Source: Magnetospirillum sp902729445
GTDB lineage: Bacteria > Pseudomonadota > Alphaproteobacteria > Rhodospirillales > Magnetospirillaceae
DNA: 64,000 nt
NCBI RefSeq assembly: GCF_902729445.1
Contig: NZ_CACVCE010000006.1
Coordinates: 14,713-78,712 of the forward strand
Direction: 5' to 3'
Shown here: positions 24,636 through 33,640 of the stretch, piece by piece
How the letters are laid out: each line of letters starts with the position of its first letter
Numbering within the stretch: position 1 is the stretch's first letter
The notes under the pieces: generated by a model
Seen by the model: only the letters and a program-made list of their open reading frames with translations
The model's database searches: none
What the model was told of the DNA's origin: nothing
Program-made: the position numbers and the translations under genes

Positions 24636-25196
24636 ATGCGCGGTTTGGCGATTCTCGGTTTCGTTGGCGGGTTCTGCTTGGCCGCTCCCGCGTTGGCGGG
24701 GGGATTCGATTTCGGGTTCGCCCGGCCCGGCATGGCCGAGGCCGAGTTGCGCGCGGCCTACGACAATCCTGGGATCAAGGTCGTCTGCACCTCGGACAGC
24801 GAATCCCTGCCGTCGGCGATTGCCCAGGCCTTGGCTGTGGATCCTGTCCTGGCCGGCCGTGGGGTGGCGCGCTGTCGCCATCTCAAGCGCACCGACAAAG
24901 GCGGGTGGAAGGCCATCGAGGTCAAGCTGTGGGATGTCTGCTGTGCCGATCTGTTCGTGACCTTGGCTCCCGAAGCCAAGGATCGCCGGGTCGCCCGCAT
25001 CAATGCCCGGGCGCCGGCCGCTGCCTTCATGCCGCTGATGGTGCATTTCGCGGTGGAATACGGCCCCTATGACAGTTTCACGGACAATGTGGCGATTTGG
25101 CACCGGGACGGACAGACCGCCTATCTGCTTTCTCGCGACAGCGCGGCCATTCTTCAAATCGAAGCCGATTCCCTCGACGCGCAATTGCGCCAGTGA
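24636..25196 (+). CDS. Secreted hypothetical protein
   Basis: 186 residues from ATG 24636 with GGGGGTGG upstream; signal peptide ILGFVGGFCLAAPALAGG. The mature part holds several Cys (VVCTSDS, ARCRHLK, WDVCCADLF), suggesting disulfides in the periplasm. No family recognised. It ends 55 bp before the bidirectional terminator shared with rpmB. Confidence 0.65.
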   Translation: MRGLAILGFVGGFCLAAPALAGGFDFGFARPGMAEAELRAAYDNPGIKVVCTSDSESLPSAIAQALAVDPVLAGRGVARCRHLKRTDKGGWKAIEVKLWDVCCADLFVTLAPEAKDRRVARINARAPAAAFMPLMVHFAVEYGPYDSFTDNVAIWHRDGQTAYLLSRDSAAILQIEADSLDAQLRQ

Positions 25197-25250
25197 GTGG
25201 CCGCTCAAGCGGGCGCTTGCGCCGTCGTCGCGTTCTGGTGCCCAAAAGCG

Positions 25251-25281
25251 AAAAGGCCCGGGATTTCTCCCGGGCCTTTTA
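25251..25281. terminator. Bidirectional Rho-independent terminator
   Basis: AAAAGGCCCGGGA-TTTC-TCCCGGGCCTTTT: a strong GC stem flanked by A and T tracts on both strands, placed between the convergent 24636-25196 gene and rpmB. Confidence 0.85.
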
Positions 25282-25301
25282 AAAAGCAGCAGCGACCGAA
25301 A

Positions 25302-25598
25302 TTAGGCTTCGGCCTTGGCAGCCAGGGCCTTCTCGACGCGGCGCTTCAGGCGGCGCGACTCGGCGGTCAGGCGGCTGTCGTTGGTGCCGGTCAGATAGGC
25401 GTCCAGGCCGCCATTGTGCTCGATGGTCTTCAGACCGCGGGTCGAGACCTTGATGCGAACCATCTGGTTCAGCGCGTCCGACAGAACCGAAGTGTCCTGC
25501 AGGTTGGGCAGGAAGCGACGACGGGTCTTGTTGTTGGCGTGGCTGACGTTGTTGCCGGTCAGGACGCCCTTGCCGGTGATGGAGCAACGACGGGCCAT
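25302..25598 (-). CDS. rpmB: 50S ribosomal protein L28
   Basis: 98 residues, basic: ARRCSITGKGVLTGNNVSHA, NNKTRRRFLPNLQ, then KVSTRGLKTIEHNGGLDAYL. The longer alphaproteobacterial form. Monocistronic, with a strong terminator downstream. Confidence 0.97.
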   Translation of the reverse strand: MARRCSITGKGVLTGNNVSHANNKTRRRFLPNLQDTSVLSDALNQMVRIKVSTRGLKTIEHNGGLDAYLTGTNDSRLTAESRRLKRRVEKALAAKAEA

Positions 25599-25756
25599 AA
25601 GCGTATCCTCTCTCGTCTCGTTCTGGCGGCGTGAAGAATCGCCGCGCGCATGACAAATCCGGTCCCGGGCAAGCCCGGGGAAGCCGCGTTTTTAAGGGGC
25701 GAACCGCCCTTCGTCAAGCGGATTCAGACAAGCCCCGGGCGGGCCGGCGGCAGGGG

Positions 25757-26182
25757 CTACTTTTTAACGTCCAGGACGACGTTGCTGGCCCCTTCGGCAC
25801 CCATGGAAACGGTCAGGATCTTGACCGGAACGGTGCCGCGATTCAGTCCGCGATGGGTGACGGCCATCGCCTCGACGAAGGAATCGCCGGCCTTGAAGTC
25901 GCGCGTGCCATGGCTGCCGTAATCCACCGTCAGCTCGCCTTGCTGGATCAGCGCGAACATCGGCGTGCCGTGCTGGTGCAACACGGTCTCGGCGCCGGGC
26001 ATGATGGTCACGATGCTGGCGGTGACCCGGGCCGGCCCGGTGCTCGGGTAATGGATGGTCTCGCCCAGGATGGTGGTGCCGGTGGCCAGCAACTCGACGG
26101 TGGGATAGGCGGTCTGGGCGCCGGCCCCGGTGGCGATCAGCGCGCAAAGTCCCGTCGCCAGCAGAAAAGCCTTCATCGCCAC
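25757..26182 (-). CDS. Periplasmic cupin-domain protein
   Basis: 141 residues with signal peptide (FLLATGLCALIATGAGAQT). A single cupin barrel: VLHQHGTPMFALIQQGELTV and DSFVEAMAVTHRGLNRG carry the His residues of the two cupin motifs, so metal binding is likely; substrate unknown. It begins 8 bp beyond the cheZ stop codon and is probably cotranscribed with it. Confidence 0.85.
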   Translation of the reverse strand: MAMKAFLLATGLCALIATGAGAQTAYPTVELLATGTTILGETIHYPSTGPARVTASIVTIMPGAETVLHQHGTPMFALIQQGELTVDYGSHGTRDFKAGDSFVEAMAVTHRGLNRGTVPVKILTVSMGAEGASNVVLDVKK

Positions 26183-26190
26183 GGCCCGAT

Positions 26191-26763
26191 CTAGCCGAAC
26201 AGCTTGTCGATGTCGGTCTGGGCCAGCATGCGATCGACCTCGTCCTGGCTGACGCCCTGGCCGGGCAATTGCGGCCCGTGCAGCAGGTTCTTGTCGGGGT
26301 CGTCCTGCTTTTCCTTGATCTCGACCACCACCTTGGTCAGCTCTTCGCGACCCCAGGTGAAGATGATGGCGTTGATGCGCTCCTCGACGAACTTCATCGA
26401 GTTGACGACCTTGGTGATGCGCTGGCCGGTGATATCCTGGAACGAGCAGGCCTCGAACACGGTGTTCACCTTGTCGGTGACCTGGTCGAAGATATCCCCC
26501 AGCTTGCCGCCCTGGCAGTAGGTCCGGGCCTCGCCCATCAGGGTGTCGATGCCCTCGACGCTTTCCATGATCGAGTTGGTCGCACCCTCGGTGGCGTGGA
26601 CGATGGCGTCCAACTGCTCGGACATCGAGCCGAAATGGTTCTCGGCGCCGGGCGGGTTCAGCGCGGCCAGTTCCTTGCGGATCTTTTGAAGGTGGCCGAA
26701 CAGGCCGACCAGCTCTTTCTTGAGGATCAGCGAGTCTTGGGCCGACGGGTCGAGCTGGTTCAT
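26191..26763 (-). CDS. cheZ: CheZ-like protein phosphatase
   Basis: 190 residues, almost wholly helical. The signature is CSFQDITGQRITKVVNSM, with the catalytic Gln of the CheZ four-helix bundle, and a C-terminal CheY-binding-like peptide VDRMLAQTDIDKLFG. It would dephosphorylate a CheY-type regulator in chemotaxis. No other chemotaxis genes are nearby, so it acts in trans. Confidence 0.88.
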   Translation of the reverse strand: MNQLDPSAQDSLILKKELVGLFGHLQKIRKELAALNPPGAENHFGSMSEQLDAIVHATEGATNSIMESVEGIDTLMGEARTYCQGGKLGDIFDQVTDKVNTVFEACSFQDITGQRITKVVNSMKFVEERINAIIFTWGREELTKVVVEIKEKQDDPDKNLLHGPQLPGQGVSQDEVDRMLAQTDIDKLFG

Positions 26764-26864
26764 GTCAGGGGTCCCGAAGGGTCAAAAATGCGAGAAACAC
26801 ATCCTAATGTGCCAAGAGCCGTGCCGCAAAGCGAATTGGGCATTGGTATGGGGGAATTCCTCGT

Positions 26865-27860
26865 TCATTCGGACGATGGCGCCCGGTTGCGAAAGGCCTC
26901 GACCAATTGGCGGGCGGCGGCGCCGGGGGCCAGGAAGCCCCGGGTGACGCCCGCTTCCAGTTCGGGCAGTTGGCTGGCGACGGCTGGGTCGTCCTTCAGG
27001 GTCTGCAGCAGCGTCTCGGCGATCTCGCTCCACATCCAGGCGTGGGCCTGGGCGGCACGGCGTTCCTCGAAGCGGCCGGCCGCGCTCATGGTCTGGCGGA
27101 ACTTCTCGACCGTTTCCCACACCTGGTCGATGCCGGATCGCGCCAGCGCCGAACAGGTCAGCACCGGTACCATCCAGGCGGCGCTGGCCGGGGTCAGCAG
27201 GTGCAGGGCGTTGCGATAATCCCGTGCGGCCCGGCCGGCCGCCGCTTCCAGGTCGCCGTCGGCCTTGTTGACGATGATGGCGTCGGCCAGTTCGACGATC
27301 CCCTTCTTGATGCCCTGCAGCTCGTCGCCGCCGCCCGGCACCAGCAGCAGCAAGAACAGATCGACCATGTCGGCCACCGCCGTCTCGCTTTGGCCGACGC
27401 CGACGGTTTCCACCAAGATGACGTCGAAGCCGGCCGCCTCGCACACCAGCATCGCCTCGCGGGTGCGACGCGCCACACCGCCCAGGGTGCAGCCCGACGG
27501 GCTGGGTCGGATGAAGGCGCGGCTATCGCGCGACAATTCCTCCATGCGGGTCTTGTCGCCCAGGATCGAGCCGCCCGAGCGTGGACTGCTGGGATCGACC
27601 GCCAGCACCGCCAGGCGGTGGCCGCGTTCGACCACGTTCAGGCCGAACGCCTCGATGAAGGTGGATTTGCCGGCGCCGGGGACGCCGGTGATGCCGACGC
27701 GGATCGAGCGGCCGGCATGGGGCAGCACCTCGTGCAGCAGGGCCTCGGCGGCCAGGCGATGGTCGGGGCGGGTCGATTCGATCAAGGTGATGGCGCGGGC
27801 CAGCGCGCGGCGCTCGCCGGCCAGCAAGGCCCTAGCCAGGGTTTGCGGATCAGGGAACAA
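26865..27860 (-). CDS. meaB: MeaB/ArgK-type GTPase chaperone for methylmalonyl-CoA mutase
   Basis: About 331 residues using a TTG at 27860, chosen because no ATG exists in the right place, AGGACG lies 8 nt upstream, and the resulting length matches the family; the open frame extends far upstream into the neighbouring gene and is not used. P-loop GITGVPGAGKSTFIEAFG, Asp switch LAVDPSSPRSGGSILGDKTR, VETVGVGQSETAVADMVD and NKAD for guanine. It protects or reloads cobalamin in the mutase; the mutase gene is not in the window. Confidence 0.92.
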   Translation of the reverse strand: MFPDPQTLARALLAGERRALARAITLIESTRPDHRLAAEALLHEVLPHAGRSIRVGITGVPGAGKSTFIEAFGLNVVERGHRLAVLAVDPSSPRSGGSILGDKTRMEELSRDSRAFIRPSPSGCTLGGVARRTREAMLVCEAAGFDVILVETVGVGQSETAVADMVDLFLLLLVPGGGDELQGIKKGIVELADAIIVNKADGDLEAAAGRAARDYRNALHLLTPASAAWMVPVLTCSALARSGIDQVWETVEKFRQTMSAAGRFEERRAAQAHAWMWSEIAETLLQTLKDDPAVASQLPELEAGVTRGFLAPGAAARQLVEAFRNRAPSSE

Positions 27861-27873
27861 GGGCGTCGTCGTC

Positions 27874-28191
27874 CTATTTCTTCTTGTCGGCAAGGAAGGT
27901 GGTGATGGCCATGGCCACCAGCTTGGCCCGGCTTTCATCGTCCAGATGGTCAAGGATCTGGCGTTTGGCGCGGACGGTAGCGGTGGCCTGGCGCAGCAGG
28001 GCCTGGCGTTCCGGGCTGATGAATTCCGGCACCGAGGAATCCAGGCGCTGGCGGGTCTGCTGGGCGGTGGCGGAGGGCAGGCGCTGGGCCTTGACCGCCT
28101 GCGACACCGCACGCGGCGCCATCTCGGCGGCGCGCCGCTGGATCGCCGCCTCTGCCTCTTTCTCGAACATCGCTTTCAGGAAACCGAACAT
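27874..28191 (-). CDS. Conserved hypothetical protein upstream of meaB
   Basis: 105 residues, basic, helical: MFGFLKAMFEKEAEAAIQRR then LDHLDDESRAKLVAMAITTF and a lysine tail. The C-terminal half resembles short helical proteins of unknown function. It is 13 bp upstream of the proposed meaB start and probably forms a two-gene operon with it. Confidence 0.6.
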   Translation of the reverse strand: MFGFLKAMFEKEAEAAIQRRAAEMAPRAVSQAVKAQRLPSATAQQTRQRLDSSVPEFISPERQALLRQATATVRAKRQILDHLDDESRAKLVAMAITTFLADKKK

Positions 28192-28237
28192 ACAGGCGCT
28201 CTCGGCTTAGAAGGACCTCCCATTCTAGCACGGCTAC

Positions 28238-28390
28238 TCAGCGGAAGGGACTATCTGGAAACAGGCGCCAGACGACAAAGGCGATCCCAAAGAGAGCCAG
28301 CAAGATGACGGGCAGGAGCAGTTCGGCCTTGCAGGACCGGTAGACCCAATCGCCGAACATGTCCCACAAGATTTCGCCAAGCCACCGCAT
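28238..28390 (-). CDS. Small single-pass membrane protein
   Basis: 50 residues from ATG 28390, chosen over the ATG at 28429 because CAGGGGTGGGG lies just upstream. It begins MRWLGEILWDMFGDWVYR, then one membrane span LLLPVILLALFGIAFVVW and a short charged tail. Function unknown. It lies between the meaB pair and the groEL terminator. Confidence 0.5.
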   Translation of the reverse strand: MRWLGEILWDMFGDWVYRSCKAELLLPVILLALFGIAFVVWRLFPDSPFR

Positions 28391-28448
28391 GCCCCACCCC
28401 TGAAAGGTGCCTCGCCGGGACCGTATCACGCGGTGGGTGCAACAAAAA

Positions 28449-28472
28449 ACCCCCTTCCCGAGGGAAGGGGGT
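28449..28472 (-). terminator. groEL transcript terminator
   Basis: CCCCCTTCCC-GA-GGGAAGGGGG stem, followed on the minus strand by TTTTTTG, 30 bp beyond the groEL stop. Confidence 0.85.
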
Positions 28473-28500
28473 CTTCTGAACGATCAGGCTGACGGCGGAC

Positions 28501-30144
<1,644 letters not shown>

Positions 30145-30185
30145 TTTCGTTAACCTCTATAAATCCTGAATGGCGGGGACGAATC

Positions 30186-30473
30186 TTAGGCGAGGATGCC
30201 CAGGATGTCGGATTCCTTCATGATCAACAGCTCTTGGCCGTCGAGCTTGACTTCGGTGCCGGACCACTTGCCGAACAGGATGCGGTCGCCGGCCTGGACG
30301 TCCAGGGCGACAAGCTTGCCATCCTCGCCGCGCACGCCGGAACCCACGGCGATCACTTCGCCCTGCATCGGCTTTTCCTTGGCGGTGTCGGGGATGATGA
30401 TTCCACCCGCGGTCTTCTCCTCCGCGTCGATGCGCTTCACCAGCACGCGGTCATGGAGCGGTCGGAACTTCAT
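30186..30473 (-). CDS. groES: Co-chaperonin GroES
   Basis: 95 residues from ATG 30473 (MKFRPLHDRVLVKRIDAEEK), with GGAGGTTTTTAC directly before it. Mobile loop EEKTAGGIIIPDTAKEKP intact. It caps GroEL. First gene of the heat-shock operon. Confidence 0.99.
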   Translation of the reverse strand: MKFRPLHDRVLVKRIDAEEKTAGGIIIPDTAKEKPMQGEVIAVGSGVRGEDGKLVALDVQAGDRILFGKWSGTEVKLDGQELLIMKESDILGILA

Positions 30474-30527
30474 GTAAAAACCTCCGTCAAATGCGGTTTG
30501 GTCATAAAGAGCGCCCAAGAGTGGCTG

Positions 30528-30554
30528 TTAGCACTCTCCGGCGACGAGTGCCAA
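30528..30554 (-). promoter_or_regulatory. CIRCE element (HrcA operator) before groESL
   Basis: TTAGCACTC-N9-GAGTGCCAA, one mismatch from the consensus TTAGCACTC-N9-GAGTGCTAA, at 55-80 bp upstream of groES and directly after the -10 element. HrcA repression of groESL is expected. Confidence 0.9.
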
Positions 30555-30555
30555 C

Positions 30556-30584
30556 GATCTAGGGGGGGTTCCCCACAGAGTCAA
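30556..30584 (-). promoter_or_regulatory. groESL sigma-70-type promoter
   Basis: On the minus strand TTGACT (30579-30584), exactly 17 bp, then TAGATC (30556-30561). The CIRCE element begins within 2 bp downstream, so it covers the transcription start. Confidence 0.7.
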
Positions 30585-30632
30585 GCGAGAAACCGTGGAT
30601 TTTTAGAGGGTGTTACGCTAGTGCCTTGATTC

Positions 30633-31166
30633 TCAAGGCTGAACAATATGGGTCACCACCCATTTGATGCCTTCGACCTCGCCGGCATCGGCCTTGAGTT
30701 GGGCTGCCGCCTCGGGGGTGCCGCCGCCGATCAGGAAGGCGACGCCGTTGATCACCCGGACGATCAGGCCGGCCTTGCCTTCAATGCCCAGGTGCCGGCG
30801 GACCGCGTCCTCGCGGGCGAAGTCGGGCCGGAAGAAATCCAGTGCCGGCAGTTCGGCCAGCACCAGTTCGTTGGCGACCGACCCCACGCCTTCGACCGCG
30901 CGGGCGGCCTGCTCGGCGCGGCGGCGCTGTTCGGGCTTGACCACCGCGCCCATCAGCACGACATGGCCGCCCCATACCTCGGTCGTGACGGCGCGAAAGG
31001 CGGCGCGGTCGGTCTCGCTGATCTTGCGGGCGACGACGTTCTTCAAGACATCGTCGCGATTGGCGACGGCGCGCGGGCGATCTTGCGTGGTCACCACCGG
31101 CTTGGCCGGTTCGGCGCCCTGGCAGGCGGCCACCAGCAGGGCGAGCAGGAGAGCCAGCCGCCTCAT
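30633..31166 (-). CDS. BON-domain lipoprotein
   Basis: 177 residues from ATG 31166. Lipobox LLALLVAAC gives a lipoprotein. BON-domain pattern: VLKNVVARKISETDRAAF, EVWGGHVVLMGAVVKPEQ, ARAVEGVGSVANELVLAEL, and a second weaker copy with VRVINGVAFLIGGGTPEA. BON domains bind phospholipid in the periplasm. The start overlaps the TVP38 gene by 4 nt (ATGA), the last member of the accA operon. Confidence 0.85.
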   Translation of the reverse strand: MRRLALLLALLVAACQGAEPAKPVVTTQDRPRAVANRDDVLKNVVARKISETDRAAFRAVTTEVWGGHVVLMGAVVKPEQRRRAEQAARAVEGVGSVANELVLAELPALDFFRPDFAREDAVRRHLGIEGKAGLIVRVINGVAFLIGGGTPEAAAQLKADAGEVEGIKWVVTHIVQP

Positions 31167-31858
31167 GACACGTCGCCTTCGTCGCGATCCTTGCGGTAGC
31201 GGCGCCACAACAGCAGCCCCAGCACCGTCGAGACGGCGAACAGAACCACCGACAGCACCGTCGAAATCACCGGGTCCAGTTCGATGCCGCCGCCCAGCAG
31301 GGCAAAGACGATGGTCTGCGGCAGATAGCCCAGGGCCGAACCGGCGAAGAAGGGCAGCGGCCGCACGCCCGACACGCCGGCAACCAGATTGGTGGTCAGA
31401 TTGTGGGTGAAGGGGGCCAGCCGCAGCACCAGGGCCATGCCCAGCGTGTTGTCGGCCAGGAAGGAATCGAGCTTGGTGACCTTTTCGGGGAATTTGCGGG
31501 CCAGGAAGGACCGGGCCATGAAGCGGGCGTAATAGAAGGCGCCGACGGCGCCGACCAGGACCGACAGCAGGGCGAGCCCGGTCCCGATCACCGTGCCGAA
31601 GGCATAGCCGGCCAGGAAGGCCACCACCTGGCGCGGCAGGCCGACGGCGGTGAACAAGGCGCCGACCACGATGAACAGCGCCTCGCCGGTCAGGCCTTGG
31701 CCACGGATATGCTCGTCGATCCAGCCTTGTTCCAGCAGGTGCTTGAGGCCCAGGCCTTCGAACAGCAGCCCCAGGGCGGCAAGCGTCAGGATCAGGACGA
31801 TGCCGCGCACCAGCACGCGCGGGCGCCAGATCGACGGGCGGGGCGCGGGCTCTGTCAC
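31163..31858 (-). CDS. TVP38/TMEM64 (DedA-superfamily) membrane protein
   Basis: 231 residues from GTG 31858, which overlaps the upstream glycosyltransferase stop (GTGA). About six membrane spans with the VTT-domain signatures GLPRQVVAFLAGYAFGTVIG and LRLAPFTHNLTTNLVAGVSG, the latter containing the re-entrant loop element. Family members are lipid scramblase- or transporter-like; substrate unknown. Possibly a lipid flipping step for the glycosyltransferase. Confidence 0.9.
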   Translation of the reverse strand: MTEPAPRPSIWRPRVLVRGIVLILTLAALGLLFEGLGLKHLLEQGWIDEHIRGQGLTGEALFIVVGALFTAVGLPRQVVAFLAGYAFGTVIGTGLALLSVLVGAVGAFYYARFMARSFLARKFPEKVTKLDSFLADNTLGMALVLRLAPFTHNLTTNLVAGVSGVRPLPFFAGSALGYLPQTIVFALLGGGIELDPVISTVLSVVLFAVSTVLGLLLWRRYRKDRDEGDVS

Positions 31859-32625
31859 TGGCCGGGCTCGACCACCGGATTGCGCGACCGGCGCATCAGC
31901 CACATGACGCCCAGCAAATCGGGAACGCCGACCAGGGCGCGACGCAGGTTGGAATAGTTGGAGCTGCCGGCCCCGCGCGGGCGGTGATTGACCACCACCG
32001 ATTCGACTTTGCCGCCGGCCCGGATGGTCAGGGCCGGCAGATAGCGGTGCATATGGTCGAAGCGCGGCAGGTCCAGGAACAAGGCGCGGGAAAACAGCTT
32101 CGAACCGCAGCCGGTGTCGGGGGTGTTGTCCTTCAGGGCCCAGGCGCGGATGGCGTTGGCCGCCTTCGAGGCCCACCGCCGAGACGAGGTGTCCTTGCGG
32201 TTGGCCCGCCAGCCGGCGATCAGCAGCTTGTCGCGGGTGGCGTCCGGCTCGGCCTTCCAGCGGGCCAGCATGGCCGGGATGTCGGCCGGGTCGTTCTGGC
32301 CGTCGCCGTCCAGCATGGCGATGATCGGGGCCTTGGCATGGCGGACCGCGGTGGCGATGGCCTGGCTTTGGCCGCAGCTGAAGCGATGGCGGACCCACGA
32401 CAGCATGGGGAAGCGGGCCTTGGCCTCGGCCAGCCGCTGGGGCGTGGCGTCGGTCGAGCCGTCATCGACATAGACGATTTCGAAGTCGGTCACGCCGGAC
32501 AGGGCGGCGTGAATCTCGCCGACCAGGGTCAGGATGTTGTCGGCCTCGTTCTTGACCGGCACCACGACGGCCAATTCGGCCGTCCCGGCCGGAGCCAGTT
32601 CTGGCGTCACCGCCGTCTCGCTCAC
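31855..32625 (-). CDS. GT2 family glycosyltransferase (DPM1-like)
   Basis: 256 residues from GTG 32625, overlapping the accA stop by 4 nt. GT-A fold: VVVPVKNEADNI, YVDDGSTDATPQ, and DxD-like LDGDGQNDPADIP, followed by RANRKDTSSRRWASKAANAI and DTGCGSKLFSRALF. This is the dolichol/undecaprenyl-phosphate mannose or glucose transferase type, making a lipid-linked sugar donor at the inner face of the membrane. No C-terminal membrane spans. The downstream TVP38 gene could handle the product (inference). Confidence 0.9.
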   Translation of the reverse strand: MSETAVTPELAPAGTAELAVVVPVKNEADNILTLVGEIHAALSGVTDFEIVYVDDGSTDATPQRLAEAKARFPMLSWVRHRFSCGQSQAIATAVRHAKAPIIAMLDGDGQNDPADIPAMLARWKAEPDATRDKLLIAGWRANRKDTSSRRWASKAANAIRAWALKDNTPDTGCGSKLFSRALFLDLPRFDHMHRYLPALTIRAGGKVESVVVNHRPRGAGSSNYSNLRRALVGVPDLLGVMWLMRRSRNPVVEPGQ

Positions 32626-33575
32626 GCCAGACCCGCCCGTCCCATTTCCAGGAACTTGTCGCGCCGCTTGGCCCGCAACACGCCGCCATCGATGCCGGCC
32701 ATGTCGGCGAAGGCCGCGTCGATGGCCGCGCCCAGAGTCTGCATCGCCAGATCGGGATTGCGGTGGGCGCCGCCCAGGGGCTCGGGGATCACGCCGTCGC
32801 AGACGCCCAGCTTGTGAAGGTCCTGGGCGGTCAGGCGCAGCGCCTCGGCAGCGTCCTTGGCGTTCTCGCCGGAACGCCACAGGATCGAGGCGCAGCCCTC
32901 GGGGCTGATCACCGAATAGATGGCGTGTTCCAGCATCAAGACGGAATTGGCCGCCGCCAGCGCGATGGCCCCGCCCGATCCGCCTTCGCCGATCACCACC
33001 GAGACGAAGGGGACACGGATGTCCAGGCAGGTCTCGATCGAGCGGGCGATGGCCTCGGCCTGGCCGCGCGCCTCGGCGTCGATGCCGGGATAGGCGCCGG
33101 CGGTATCGACCAGGGTCAGGACCGGGACCTGGAAATGGTCGGCCATCTCCATCAGCCGCTTGGCCTTGCGATAGCCCTCGGGCTTGGCCATGCCGAAATT
33201 GTGCCTGAGGCGGCTTTCGGTGTCGTGGCCCTTTTCGTGGCCCAGCACCATGACCGACTGGCCGCGAAAGCGCCCCAGTCCGCCGACGATGGCCTGATCC
33301 TCGCCGAAACAGCGATCGCCGGCCAGCGGCGTGAAGTCCTCGATCAGGGCCTTGATGGTGTCGAGCGCGTGCGGCCGATCCGGGTGGCGAGCCACCTGGG
33401 TCTTCTGCCAAGGCGTCAGCTTGGCGTAGGTCGAACGCAGGAGCTTGTCGACCTTGACCTGAAGGCGTCCCACCTCGTCGGCGATGTTGACATCGCCGGC
33501 ATCGGTCAGGTGACGCAGCTCCTCGATCTTGCCCTCAAGCTCGGCGATGGGCTTTTCGAATTCCAGGATATGCAT
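32622..33575 (-). CDS. accA: Acetyl-CoA carboxylase carboxyltransferase subunit alpha
   Basis: 317 residues. N-terminal helix LEFEKPIAELEGKIEELRHL, then DRCFGEDQAIVGGLGRFRGQ and the crotonase site VVIGEGGSGGAIALAAANSV. Partner of AccD. Unusual only in its neighbours: it leads a chain of envelope-related genes joined by 4-nt overlaps. Confidence 0.98.
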   Translation of the reverse strand: MHILEFEKPIAELEGKIEELRHLTDAGDVNIADEVGRLQVKVDKLLRSTYAKLTPWQKTQVARHPDRPHALDTIKALIEDFTPLAGDRCFGEDQAIVGGLGRFRGQSVMVLGHEKGHDTESRLRHNFGMAKPEGYRKAKRLMEMADHFQVPVLTLVDTAGAYPGIDAEARGQAEAIARSIETCLDIRVPFVSVVIGEGGSGGAIALAAANSVLMLEHAIYSVISPEGCASILWRSGENAKDAAEALRLTAQDLHKLGVCDGVIPEPLGGAHRNPDLAMQTLGAAIDAAFADMAGIDGGVLRAKRRDKFLEMGRAGLA

Positions 33576-33640
33576 GGGCCAGCTTCATACCACAGCGGTC
33601 GGCGGGAGCAAGTGAAAGCGACGCAATGTTGATGTCGATT

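Noticed and set aside
26865..28112. 415-codon version of MeaB
   Set aside because: The upstream 84 codons overlap the neighbouring gene and are Arg/Pro/Ser-rich; TTG 27860 gives the family length.
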